Program-made: the position numbers and the translations under genes | Notes under the pieces: generated by a model | What the model was told of the DNA's origin: nothing | Database searches by the model: none | Seen by the model: only the letters and a program-made list of their open reading frames with translations | Assembly: GCA_002435715.1 (NCBI GenBank) | Contig: DISD01000041.1 | Location: 1-28,172, forward strand | DNA length: 28,172 nucleotides | Direction: 5' to 3' | DNA from: Rhodospirillaceae bacterium UBA6219 | GTDB lineage: Bacteria > Pseudomonadota > Alphaproteobacteria > Rhodospirillales > Magnetospirillaceae | In this document: piece after piece, positions 7,667 to 14,984 of the stretch | Layout of the letters: each line of letters begins with the position of its first letter | Position numbering within the stretch: position 1 is the stretch's first letter

Positions 7667-8524
7667 ATGAATTACGTCAATCCGGATGCCCTTGTTTCGA
7701 CCCAGTGGCTGGCCGACCACCTGAAGGCCCCGGATGTACGCATTGTTGACGCCAGTTGGTTCCCGCCCAGCGCCAATCGCCAACCGCGCGAGGAATACGA
7801 GGCCGAGCACATCCCCGGTGCGGTGTTCTTCGACATCGACGAAATCGCCGACATCGATACCGGCCTGCCCCATTCCCTGCCGGCACCGGAAAAGTTCGCG
7901 TCCAAGGTGCGCAAGCTGGGCTTGGGCAACGGCAACAAGGTGGTGGTCTATGACAGCACCGGTTTCGGCAGTGCCGCGGCCCGTGTGTGGTGGATGTTCC
8001 GGGTATTCGGCCATCGCGACGTCTGCCTGCTGGATGGCGGCCTGCCCAAGTGGCTGCGCGAACAGCGCGCCACCGAAGACCTGCCGCCCATGCCGCGCGA
8101 CCGCCACTTCATCCCCCATGTGAACCAGACCCTGGTGCGCGACTACGCCCAGATGCTGGCCAACGTGGAATCGGGCCGCGAGCAGATCGTCGACGCTCGC
8201 GCCGCCGGCCGCTTCCAGGGCGTGGACCCGGAGCCGTGGCCGGTGAAGAAGATCGGCCACATGCCCGGCGCGCTGAACGTGCCGGTGGCAAGCCTGATCG
8301 ACGATCGCGAACGCACCATGAAGCCGGCCGCCGAACTGCAGGCGCTGTTCGACGCCGCCGGTGTCGACATGTCCAAGCCCATCGCCGCCACCTGCGGCTC
8401 GGGCGTCACCGCCTGCGTGGTCGCCCTGGGCCTGTACCTGATGGGTCACAAGGACGTGGCGGTCTATGACGGCTCGTGGTCGGAATGGGGTAACAAGGAC
8501 GACGCCCCGGTGGTGCAGGGGTAA
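7667..8524 (+). CDS. sseA: 3-Mercaptopyruvate sulfurtransferase
   Basis: Two-domain rhodanese-fold enzyme of 285 residues that transfers sulfur from 3-mercaptopyruvate to thiols or cyanide, linking to cysteine breakdown. The catalytic loop is CGSGVTAC, the signature of the mercaptopyruvate type, rather than the CRxGx[RT] loop of thiosulfate rhodaneses. The N-terminal domain carries the inactive rhodanese fold with IVDASWFPP and HIPGAVFFDID. An AAAGGGA upstream supports the ATG at 7667; an open frame reaches back into cysK but has no homology. It ends with a shared terminator. Confidence 0.93.
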   Translation: MNYVNPDALVSTQWLADHLKAPDVRIVDASWFPPSANRQPREEYEAEHIPGAVFFDIDEIADIDTGLPHSLPAPEKFASKVRKLGLGNGNKVVVYDSTGFGSAAARVWWMFRVFGHRDVCLLDGGLPKWLREQRATEDLPPMPRDRHFIPHVNQTLVRDYAQMLANVESGREQIVDARAAGRFQGVDPEPWPVKKIGHMPGALNVPVASLIDDRERTMKPAAELQALFDAAGVDMSKPIAATCGSGVTACVVALGLYLMGHKDVAVYDGSWSEWGNKDDAPVVQG

Positions 8525-8530
8525 AAAACA

Positions 8531-8558
8531 AAGGGCCGCTCTCACGCGGCCCTTTTTT
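8531..8558. terminator. Terminator between convergent sseA and norD
   Basis: Nine-base perfect stem AAGGGCCGC / GCGGCCCTT with a six-base loop, a T-run on the plus strand after it and an A-run before it (gtaaaaaaca). It can therefore act in both directions, ending sseA on the plus strand and the nor operon on the minus strand. Confidence 0.88.
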
Positions 8559-10453
8559 CATCCCACCAGATGGCGGTAGATGCGCGGCAAAGCCGCCGTC
8601 AGTTGCGCCAGATGATGGACGATGGCGAAGGATCCCCGCCCGAACAGGCGCGGGAAATAGGCCTGGGCCTTCTTGTCGATGGTGACGCCGAACACCGCCA
8701 TGCCCTTGGCGCGGGCTTCATGGATGGCCTTGGCCGTGTCCTCGATGCCGTAACGGCCTTCGTAATGGTCGATGTCATTGGGCTTGCCGTCGGTGATCAC
8801 CAGCAGCAGGCGGTGGCGGTTGGGCCGTTGTTCCAACTGGGCGGTGGCGTGGCGGATGGCGGTGCCGATGCGGGTGTAATAGCCCGGCTTGACCGCCCCG
8901 ATGCGGCGCATCACCCGATCGCCGAAAGCTTCGTCGAAGTCCTTCAAGGTATCGACCTTGACCCAAGCGCGTTTGCGCGAGGTGAAGGAATAGATGGCGA
9001 AGCTGTCGTCGCAGGCGGCCAGACCATGGCTGAATACCGCCAAAGCCTCCTTTTCCACGTCCAGCACCCGGCGGTTTTCCACCCAGGCATCGGTGGACAG
9101 GCTGGCATCCAGCAGCACCGCCACCGCCAGATCACGTTCCAGCGGCCGGCGCTGGGTATAGACCCGGTCCGATCCCTGGCCCGAGGCCCGCAGATCGGCC
9201 CGCGAGCGGACCAGGGCATCCATGTCCAGCTCGCCGCCATCCACCTGGGCCCGCATCACCTGGGCCTTGGTGCGCAGCGCTTCGAACTGGCGCTTGACCT
9301 GACGGATGCGGCGTTTGGCCTGGGCGTCGGGGCGCCAGAAATCGTCGCTGTCCTCGGGCCCGGTCCCCACCAGCACCTGGCAATGATCCTTGTGATAGCT
9401 GGCAGCGCGGTGGTCCCATTCCGGGTACAGATGGGTGCCGGTCAGCTTGGTGATGTCGGTGGCCTCGGGCGGCAGGTCCAGGTCGAATTTCAGCTTGGTC
9501 GCCGCCTTCTTGCCATGCTTGGAAATGGTGATCTTGTCCATTTCCTCGGCCGCTTTCTTGGCTTCCTCTTCGTCCGGGTCGTCGGCGCCACGGTTGACGT
9601 TGACCATGTCGGCGAAGGCCAGGATCTTTTCGAAGCGGTTCAGCAGCAGCGGGTCCTTGCGATCGGCATTGTCCAGACTTTTGCGTTCGGCGGCGCGCCG
9701 CTTGTCGGGCTGGTCCTGTTCTTCCTGTTTCGAGCCCGGCTGGCTGTCCTCGGCATCGTCGGGACGGGTACCGGTGCCCCGGTGCAGCGCCTCACCCCAC
9801 AGCGGCACCGGCAGGAACGGCCGATAGCCGTGGGGGGCGGATTCATAGGAACAATCGGGCAGCACCTGGCCGCGCAGCATGGCCAAGACCATGGCCTCGA
9901 TTTCGGCCTCGGCACCGGTCAGCTTGCGTGCCGGACGGACCGCCAGCAAAGCCTCGGACAAAGTGCGATGACGATGGCGCAGGCCGGGATAAAGCGACAG
10001 CGCCATGCGGGCGGCGGTATCGGCGCGGATCAGAAAGGCGATGTCGGCCAGCAACGGGTCTTCCGGCCCGTGGGATTGCGGTGGCAACACGGCGAAGAAC
10101 GCCGCCAGCCAGAAATACAGATCGCGGTTCAGCCCCGGATCGGCAAAGAATTCGATGACGTCGGGCAGCGACAACGACACCTCGTCGCGCGACGCCACCG
10201 CCATGCGTTCGTCATCCATGCCGATCCGCTGTTTCCAGGTCAGGCGATGGGTGGACGTCTTCAGGCTGGCGCTGGTGATGGCCACCCCGGCATCGCCGCC
10301 CAGGCCGCGAAAGAACACCGCAAGCGCGCCCCGCACCTGATCCAGGCTGACCGCCGCATCGGGGTGGCGCGGCCAGGAATGCTTGTCGCCCACCAGACGG
10401 TGCCAAAAGCGGCCGACGGTTTCTTCCAGTTCCAGCTTTTCCAGAAGCGACAT
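8558..10453 (-). CDS. norD: Nitric oxide reductase activation protein NorD
   Basis: A 631-residue cytoplasmic protein needed to make active cytochrome c-dependent NO reductase. The C-terminal ~200 residues form a von Willebrand A domain: MIDAS motif DASLS after LAVAVLL, the second-site Thr in YYTRIGTAI, and ITDGKPND. The middle is charged and rich in Lys/Glu/Asp (for example DDPDEEEAKKAAEEMDK). The MSLLEKLELEE start at 10453 was chosen because the longer open frame overlaps norQ. NorD works with the MoxR-type ATPase NorQ, encoded just upstream with a 5-base gap, most likely to insert non-heme iron (FeB) into NorB. Confidence 0.95.
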   Translation of the reverse strand: MSLLEKLELEETVGRFWHRLVGDKHSWPRHPDAAVSLDQVRGALAVFFRGLGGDAGVAITSASLKTSTHRLTWKQRIGMDDERMAVASRDEVSLSLPDVIEFFADPGLNRDLYFWLAAFFAVLPPQSHGPEDPLLADIAFLIRADTAARMALSLYPGLRHRHRTLSEALLAVRPARKLTGAEAEIEAMVLAMLRGQVLPDCSYESAPHGYRPFLPVPLWGEALHRGTGTRPDDAEDSQPGSKQEEQDQPDKRRAAERKSLDNADRKDPLLLNRFEKILAFADMVNVNRGADDPDEEEAKKAAEEMDKITISKHGKKAATKLKFDLDLPPEATDITKLTGTHLYPEWDHRAASYHKDHCQVLVGTGPEDSDDFWRPDAQAKRRIRQVKRQFEALRTKAQVMRAQVDGGELDMDALVRSRADLRASGQGSDRVYTQRRPLERDLAVAVLLDASLSTDAWVENRRVLDVEKEALAVFSHGLAACDDSFAIYSFTSRKRAWVKVDTLKDFDEAFGDRVMRRIGAVKPGYYTRIGTAIRHATAQLEQRPNRHRLLLVITDGKPNDIDHYEGRYGIEDTAKAIHEARAKGMAVFGVTIDKKAQAYFPRLFGRGSFAIVHHLAQLTAALPRIYRHLVG

Positions 10454-10458
10454 GGTTT

Positions 10459-11235
10459 TTATCCGAAGACTGCCAGAACCACTTCGTCCAGACCCTTTTT
10501 CACGTCCATGTCGTCGGTCAGGGGCTCGATCATCGCCGCCTGCACCGCCTGACGCAAATTCATGCCGGCCTGGATCAGAGTGGCGCAATAGACCAGCAGA
10601 CGGGTGGACACGCCTTCTTCCAGGTCGTGGCCCTTCATGGCCCGAAGCCGTCCGGCCAGGCGCACCAATTGGCCGACCCGTTCACCATCCAGGCCCGATT
10701 CCTCGGCCACCACCTTGCATTCCACTTCCGCCGGCGGGAAATCGAATTCGATGGCGACGAAACGTTGCCTTGTGGACGGCTTCAATTGCTTCAAAACATT
10801 TTGGTAGCCGGGGTTGTAGGACACCACCAACATGAAATCATCGGGCGCTTCCAGCAATTCGCCGGTGCGGTCCAGCGGCAGCAGACGACGGTCGTCGGTC
10901 AGCGGATGCAGGACCACGGTGACGTCTTTGCGGGCTTCCACCACTTCGTCCAGATAGCAGATGCCGCCATGGCGCACCGCATTGGTCAGCGGGCCGTCGG
11001 TCCACACCGTGTCGCCGCCCTTCAGCAGGTAACGCCCGGTCAAATCGGCAGCGGTCAGGTCGTCGTGACACGACACCGTGTGCAATTGCTTGGCCAGCCG
11101 CGCCGCCATATGGGCGACGAAACGGGTCTTGCCGCAGCCGGTGGGGCCCTTCAACAGCAAAGGCAGCTTCTTGGTGAAAGCCAGTTCGAACAGATCGCAT
11201 TCATTGCCGACCGGCAGATAGAACGGAATATCCAT
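10459..11235 (-). CDS. norQ: NorQ, MoxR-type AAA+ ATPase for NO reductase maturation
   Basis: A 258-residue AAA+ ATPase of the MoxR group (CbbQ/NirQ/NorQ/GpvN). Walker A is GPTGCGKT at residues 30-37, Walker B is ICYLDEVVEARKD, and the sensor region is VVSYNPGYQ. With NorD it activates NorBC. I prefer the ATG at 11235 (MDIPFYLPVGNE matches NorQ N-termini); GGAG lies 12 bases upstream, and a TTG four codons earlier (11247) is possible. A terminator-like hairpin separates it from norB, so it may be made at a lower level than the structural subunits. Confidence 0.95.
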   Translation of the reverse strand: MDIPFYLPVGNECDLFELAFTKKLPLLLKGPTGCGKTRFVAHMAARLAKQLHTVSCHDDLTAADLTGRYLLKGGDTVWTDGPLTNAVRHGGICYLDEVVEARKDVTVVLHPLTDDRRLLPLDRTGELLEAPDDFMLVVSYNPGYQNVLKQLKPSTRQRFVAIEFDFPPAEVECKVVAEESGLDGERVGQLVRLAGRLRAMKGHDLEEGVSTRLLVYCATLIQAGMNLRQAVQAAMIEPLTDDMDVKKGLDEVVLAVFG

Positions 11236-11254
11236 GAGGGGGCGCAACTCCAGG

Positions 11255-11289
11255 AAAAAGGGGGTGGCCGCCTGCCGGCAACCACCCCC
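11255..11289 (-). terminator. Terminator-like hairpin between norB and norQ
   Basis: Read on the minus strand: GGGGGTGG, a 14-base loop that can itself fold, CCACCCCC, then five Ts. This is a rho-independent terminator or attenuator lying inside the nor cluster. The last bases are shortly followed by the norQ ribosome site. It could reduce readthrough so that norQD is expressed less than norCB. Confidence 0.6.
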
Positions 11290-11311
11290 CCAGGCAGTTT
11301 ATTGGGACACG

Positions 11312-12649
11312 TTACTCGGCGGCCTGATAACCGGCGGCTTGCTTGGCCTTGCCAGGAACCACCAGCGACCAGACGATCATCACCACGCCGACCAGGGTGA
11401 AGATGCCGGCACCCAGACGGAACTGGTAGAACAGCATCAACTGGTCCTGGACTTCCATGAAGGACATGCCCAGCACGCGCTGCAGATGGGTCTGCACCAC
11501 ACCGGCGAAGGTCAAGGCGAAGGTCATGAACGACACGGCGCCCGAAGTGATCCAGAAGCCCCACATGTTGAGCAGCTGGTTATAGGGCTCGCGCTTCAAC
11601 AGCAGCGGCATGGCATAGGTGAACATGGCGATGTTCAGCATGACATAGGCGCCGTAGAAGGCCAGGTGACCATGGGCGGCGGTCACCTGGGTGCCGTGGG
11701 TGTAGTAGTTGATGGGGGCCAGGGTGTGCAGGAAGCCCCACACGCCGGCACCGAAGAAGGCGAAGGCCGAGCAGCCCAAGGCCCACAGCAGGGCAGCCTT
11801 GTTCGGGTGCGAGCGACCGCCCTTCCACACCATGTAGAAGGTGAACACCACCATGGCGAAGAACGGCAGCACTTCCAGGGTCGAGAAGATGGAACCGATC
11901 CACTGCCAATAGGCCGGGGTGCCGATCCAGTAATAGTGGTGGCCGGTGCCCAGGATGCCGGTGAACAGCGACATGGCGATGATGACGTACAGCCACTTTT
12001 CGACGATTTCACGATCGACGCCGGTCAGCTTGATCATCAGGAAGGCCAGAACCGAGGCCATGACCAGTTCCCACACGCCTTCGACCCACAGATGGACGAC
12101 CCACCACCAGAACATCTTGTCCAGCACCAGGTTGTCGGGGTTGTAAAGCGAGAACAGGAAGAAGATGGCGATGCCCCACAGCCCCAGCAGCAGGACGTTG
12201 GTGATGGCGGTCTTGCGCCCCTTCAGCACCGTCAGGGTGACGTTGTAAAGGAACATCAAGGCGACGACCACGATGGCCAGCTTGATCCACAGCGGTTGTT
12301 CCAGGAACTCGCGGCCTTCGTGGATCTTGAACAGATAGCCCACGACGGCGGCGGCGGCCCCGAACAGGAACAGCCAGAACTGCAAGATCGCCAGTTTGGG
12401 GCTATGCAGTTCGGTTTCCGCTTCTTCGGGGATCAGGTAATAGGCGCAGCCAAAGAACCCCATCAACAGCCAAACGATCAAGGCGTTGGTGTGGATCATG
12501 CGCAGAATGTTGAACGGAACCAGGTCGGCCAGGAAATTGGGGGCGACCACCACGGTGCCCAAGATGGTGCCGAACAGCACCTGGGCGACGAACAGGGCAA
12601 GGGCGCCGGCGAAATAGTACAGCGCCACCTTTTGCGATTGATATTTCAT
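11312..12649 (-). CDS. norB: Nitric oxide reductase large subunit NorB (cNOR)
   Basis: Inner-membrane catalytic subunit that reduces two NO to N2O, a member of the heme-copper oxidase superfamily with 12 helices and 445 residues. All metal-ligand positions are visible: His53 (MIHTNAL) and His328 for heme b, His326 (AAHGHLAFYG) for heme b3, and His186 (HLWVEGVWE), His237 and His238 (GTGHHYYWIG) for FeB, with conserved Glu190 and Glu194 nearby. There is no N-terminal fusion, so it is the short cytochrome-c-dependent type that pairs with NorC rather than the quinol-dependent qNOR. norC ends 16 bases upstream. Confidence 0.98.
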   Translation of the reverse strand: MKYQSQKVALYYFAGALALFVAQVLFGTILGTVVVAPNFLADLVPFNILRMIHTNALIVWLLMGFFGCAYYLIPEEAETELHSPKLAILQFWLFLFGAAAAVVGYLFKIHEGREFLEQPLWIKLAIVVVALMFLYNVTLTVLKGRKTAITNVLLLGLWGIAIFFLFSLYNPDNLVLDKMFWWWVVHLWVEGVWELVMASVLAFLMIKLTGVDREIVEKWLYVIIAMSLFTGILGTGHHYYWIGTPAYWQWIGSIFSTLEVLPFFAMVVFTFYMVWKGGRSHPNKAALLWALGCSAFAFFGAGVWGFLHTLAPINYYTHGTQVTAAHGHLAFYGAYVMLNIAMFTYAMPLLLKREPYNQLLNMWGFWITSGAVSFMTFALTFAGVVQTHLQRVLGMSFMEVQDQLMLFYQFRLGAGIFTLVGVVMIVWSLVVPGKAKQAAGYQAAE

Positions 12650-12665
12650 GATCTCACCTTCCCGG

Positions 12666-13115
12666 TTAGCCGCTGACCTTGGGCGGCCAGTTCTGGGTGT
12701 CGACCTCGCTGGTCCACTTCAGGAAGTCGGCCAGGTTGTCCAGTTCGGTTTCGGTCAGGTTGAATTGCGGCATCTGGCGGCGACCTTCGACGCCCGACGG
12801 CTGGCCCTTCATCCACGCCTTCAGCGCTTCGCGGGCACCGGCGGGGTCTTCCTTGCCGCCGAAACGGACCCAGACATTGCCCAGTTCGGGGGCGTAATAG
12901 GCGCCTTCACCCATCAGGGTGTGGCAATCGATGCAGGCGTGCTTTTCCCACACATGCTTGCCAGCCGCCACCCCAGGGGTGACGGGATTGGCGGCGGCGA
13001 TGGCGTTGGCCTTGGTCACGCTGTGCGCGGTCAAGGCAACGAACACCACGAAGAAAAACGCCGTGCCGCCATAGAAGATGTTGCGGGCAGCGGCTTTCGT
13101 CAGTGTCTCGGACAT
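12666..13115 (-). CDS. norC: Nitric oxide reductase small subunit NorC (cytochrome c)
   Basis: A 149-residue membrane-anchored c-type cytochrome that passes electrons from cytochrome c or azurin to NorB. One N-terminal helix (about residues 13-33) anchors a periplasmic domain with heme motif CIDCH at 61-65 and axial Met115 in RRQMPQF. AGGAG five bases upstream fixes the ATG at 13115; the open frame extends further upstream without homology. It is the first gene of norCBQD. The 218-base divergent region upstream contains an FNR/NNR-type box. norE and norF are not adjacent in this window. Confidence 0.97.
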   Translation of the reverse strand: MSETLTKAAARNIFYGGTAFFFVVFVALTAHSVTKANAIAAANPVTPGVAAGKHVWEKHACIDCHTLMGEGAYYAPELGNVWVRFGGKEDPAGAREALKAWMKGQPSGVEGRRQMPQFNLTETELDNLADFLKWTSEVDTQNWPPKVSG

Positions 13116-13249
13116 GGTCGCTCCTAAGGATCCGAAGGGTTGAAATCCACCCACCGCGGAACTCCCCCCGCCGGTGGCCTCACCCTGAACTCTCGACGGG
13201 GGCATGCCCCACGTCACGGCCACCCTATGACCCAGCGCGACACTGAGCT

Positions 13250-13263
13250 TTAACATTGATCAA
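13250..13263. promoter_or_regulatory. CRP/FNR-family (NNR/Dnr/FNR-type) binding site
   Basis: TTAACATTGATCAA matches the TTRAY-N4-RTCAA dyad used by FNR, NNR, NnrR and Dnr regulators, which turn on denitrification genes under low oxygen and NO. It lies between norC (minus) and a small membrane protein gene (plus) and could serve both. Its centre (13256.5) is 41.5 bases from a start site that fits the plus-strand -10 element at 13285-13290. Confidence 0.75.
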
Positions 13264-13284
13264 GCTCGACGCCTTTAATGGGCA

Positions 13285-13290
13285 TATTAT
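13285..13290 (+). promoter_or_regulatory. Predicted -10 element for the small membrane protein gene
   Basis: TATTAT (five of six bases of TATAAT) in a very AT-rich stretch. It predicts a start near 13298, exactly 41.5 bases from the centre of the FNR-type box, the classic class II activator geometry. The corresponding minus-strand position toward norC has only a poor -10 match (CATAGG). Confidence 0.5.
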
Positions 13291-13333
13291 ATACATATAA
13301 AATAAAACGCCGATCCCAGGCACAGTAAGGACC

Positions 13334-13729
13334 ATGACCCCACCACCCCGCCGTATCGGACATGACGATTCCATCATCCCCGTCACCGTGGGGCCGGTGG
13401 GAATCGCCGTCATGCGCTGGATGCCGCTGGTCATGCTGTATCTGGCGGTGGTGCTGGGCTTGGGCTGGTATTCCGACAGCCTGGGCTGGCAACCGGCCAC
13501 ACGGGCGGCACAAATCGGTCCGGCCTTGATCGGCATGCTCGACCTGATCCGTCGCCTGCGCACCACTCACTACGCCTGGCGCAACCCCGCCGGCGGCATC
13601 AGCGTCAGCGCCGCCAGCATCGTCGACCGCCTGACCTTTCGCGAATGTGGCTGGTATTTCCCGCTGATCGCCCTGCCGCTGCCGTTATGGCTGCTCGGCG
13701 CGATGATCACGCTGGTTGCGTTAAGCTAG
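13334..13729 (+). CDS. Small membrane protein of unknown function, divergent from norC
   Basis: A 131-residue protein I do not recognise. It has a hydrophobic helix at about residues 27-45, a weaker one around 60-72 followed by basic RRLRTTHYAWRN, and a C-terminal helix at about 107-131, with its middle portion likely cytoplasmic. A single Cys sits in FRECGWYFP. Codon use matches its neighbours, so it is probably a real gene. AAGGA lies very close to the ATG. The upstream FNR-type box suggests expression together with NO reductase. NorE and NorF are membrane proteins of nor clusters, but this one does not clearly match either. It ends two bases before the convergent hemerythrin-like gene. Confidence 0.7.
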   Translation: MTPPPRRIGHDDSIIPVTVGPVGIAVMRWMPLVMLYLAVVLGLGWYSDSLGWQPATRAAQIGPALIGMLDLIRRLRTTHYAWRNPAGGISVSAASIVDRLTFRECGWYFPLIALPLPLWLLGAMITLVALS

Positions 13730-13730
13730 A

Positions 13731-14156
13731 TCACCCCGGCTCGCGAACCCGGCGGGTCAGCGCCCAACTCCCCAGGGCGCGGTCGCAATGCGGCACATGG
13801 CTGCCCATCCAGTGGGCCACCACTTCACGGACCACGGCGCGGTCACGGTCGGCGCAGACATTGGCGTCACGCATGTGGCGCAATTGTTCCAAGATGCGCC
13901 AATGTTCACGGCGATGATGGTCCTGGTGGGGATAATCGGCTTCGTCCATCAGGTTTTCCTGGTGGGTGAAGTTGCGGTCCATGAACTTCATCAACGCACT
14001 GATGCGGGTGCATTGGGTGCGGTCACATTGACCGTCCACCCGCCGGCATTCGACACCGGGTTCGAACAGGCGGCCCATCAAATAGCACAACCCCTCGGTG
14101 CCACGATCGATGTCGCGCACACCTGTGCTGAGGTCGGCGGTGCAAATGGTGGGCAT
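13731..14156 (-). CDS. Hemerythrin-fold protein with depleted di-iron site
   Basis: A 141-residue four-helix hemerythrin-like protein. Residues 53-85 align without gaps to the ligand helices of Methylococcus bacteriohemerythrin as I recall it. His81 and His85 (HRREH) and His120/Asp125 (HVPHCD) are kept. The positions of the other ligands are replaced: His22 by Thr20 (IDRGT), His54 by Asn62 and bridging Glu58 by Gln66 (NFTHQE). This leaves a three-His/one-Asp set, enough for one iron at most. It also has seven Cys, including a CX6CX4C insert at 37-49. The ATG at 14156 was chosen because homology starts there; the ribosome site is weak. A role near norCB could be NO or oxygen sensing or iron handling, but this is inference. 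Confidence 0.85.
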   Translation of the reverse strand: MPTICTADLSTGVRDIDRGTEGLCYLMGRLFEPGVECRRVDGQCDRTQCTRISALMKFMDRNFTHQENLMDEADYPHQDHHRREHWRILEQLRHMRDANVCADRDRAVVREVVAHWMGSHVPHCDRALGSWALTRRVREPG

Positions 14157-14267
14157 CCCTCTTCTCGTGACAGTTTTCTTGCTTGTCCGCCACCGTAGAG
14201 GAGTGGGCGGTGCAACAGCAACGAGAAATATAGGATGCATTTTACCTGATTTTTAGCCATTGCCCGG

Positions 14268-14297
14268 TTGACAGGGGGGCAGTGCCGGCTCTATTTT
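14268..14297 (+). promoter_or_regulatory. Predicted sigma-70 promoter for the wHTH-irr pair
   Basis: A consensus -35 TTGACA (14268-14273) is followed after 18 bases by TATTTT (14292-14297). The Fur-box-like palindrome begins at the last base of the -10 element and covers the expected start site, the usual layout for a repressible promoter. Confidence 0.55.
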
Positions 14298-14317
14298 GCG
14301 AATGACTTTCATTTGCA
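14297..14317. promoter_or_regulatory. Fur-box-like operator
   Basis: TGCGAATGA-CTT-TCATTTGCA is a 21-base inverted repeat with one mismatched pair. Its AATGA-N3-TCATT core resembles the Fur box core (AATGATAATCATT). It overlaps the predicted transcription start of the downstream gene, 14 bases before the start codon, and so could let an iron regulator repress the wHTH-irr pair. Whether Fur, Irr or the wHTH protein itself binds cannot be told. Confidence 0.6.
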
Positions 14318-14330
14318 CAAGAGTTCGGTC

Positions 14331-14963
14331 ATGAGCTTCTCCCGCCCCGCCACCTTCAGCTTCATCGGCTCAAGCCGGCCCATGGGGCCCGGCGACTTCA
14401 TCTGGCTGGCGGCCCTGGGGTGCGCCCATCGCGGCCCGACCACCGCCGAGGCGGTGTGCGCCTGCATCGACCACGTCGCCGCCGGGCAATGGGCGCCGTC
14501 GCCGCAATTGGTCTGCGATTGTCTGGACGAAATGGCCCGCGCCCATCATCTGAGCTATGCCCATGACGGGCGCTATGATCTGTTCAGCACCACGTCGCAA
14601 GGACTGGGTATCCTGCGCATGATGCTGTCCCTGCCCATCGAACGGCCGACAACCCCCTTGGGCCAGGTGGGATTGCGTCTGAAACTGGCCTTCCTGGACC
14701 TGGCACAGCCCGAGGACCGGTTGCAACACCTGCAGGATCTGATGCAGGCCCATCGCGAAGAACTGGCCCGCCGCCCGACCTCTTGCCAATCATGTCAATC
14801 CCCGGGCTGTTTCGGTCGCATGTGGGGCGAACACCACACCCAGACCCTGCGCCGCGACCTGGAGTTGCTGGAACGCATGCGCGCCATGTCGCAAACGCAG
14901 CCGACATCCCCACGTGAGGGTTGTCCCCAGGATGGATTGCACATAAACTGCATTTTAAATTAA
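14331..14963 (+). CDS. Putative winged-helix regulator with C-terminal Cys cluster
   Basis: A 210-residue protein I do not firmly recognise. Residues ~17-105 look like a winged helix (FIWLAALGCAHRGPTTAEAV, then a recognition-helix-like segment and a wing with YDGRYDLFSTT-type strands), and the following PLGQVGLRLKLAFLDL plus an amphipathic helix (PEDRLQHLQDLMQAHREEL) resembles PadR-family C-termini. Near the C-terminus comes SCQSCQSPGC, a Cys cluster (CX2CX4C) that could bind metal or an Fe-S cluster, followed by another long helix. The ATG at 14331 is chosen over upstream non-ATG starts because it lies after the promoter and operator. The stop is 21 bases before irr, so the pair is probably cotranscribed. 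A redox- or iron-sensing role is a guess. Confidence 0.65.
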   Translation: MSFSRPATFSFIGSSRPMGPGDFIWLAALGCAHRGPTTAEAVCACIDHVAAGQWAPSPQLVCDCLDEMARAHHLSYAHDGRYDLFSTTSQGLGILRMMLSLPIERPTTPLGQVGLRLKLAFLDLAQPEDRLQHLQDLMQAHREELARRPTSCQSCQSPGCFGRMWGEHHTQTLRRDLELLERMRAMSQTQPTSPREGCPQDGLHINCILN

Positions 14964-14984
14964 GGTTATCGGAAGAGGTATGAC

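Noticed and set aside
8570..10552. Long open frame on the plus strand, 660 codons, opposite norD
   Set aside because: It is antisense to a clear norD and its product is low in structure and rich in Gly, Gln, His, Arg and Val, as expected from the complement of GC-biased coding DNA.
11234..12676. Plus-strand open frame of 480 codons opposite norB
   Set aside because: norB is unmistakable, and the opposite product is a His/Gln/Asp-rich shadow.
14157..14240. Longer hemerythrin-like protein starting at 14240
   Set aside because: The extra 28 residues do not match the family and the canonical N-terminus begins at 14156.
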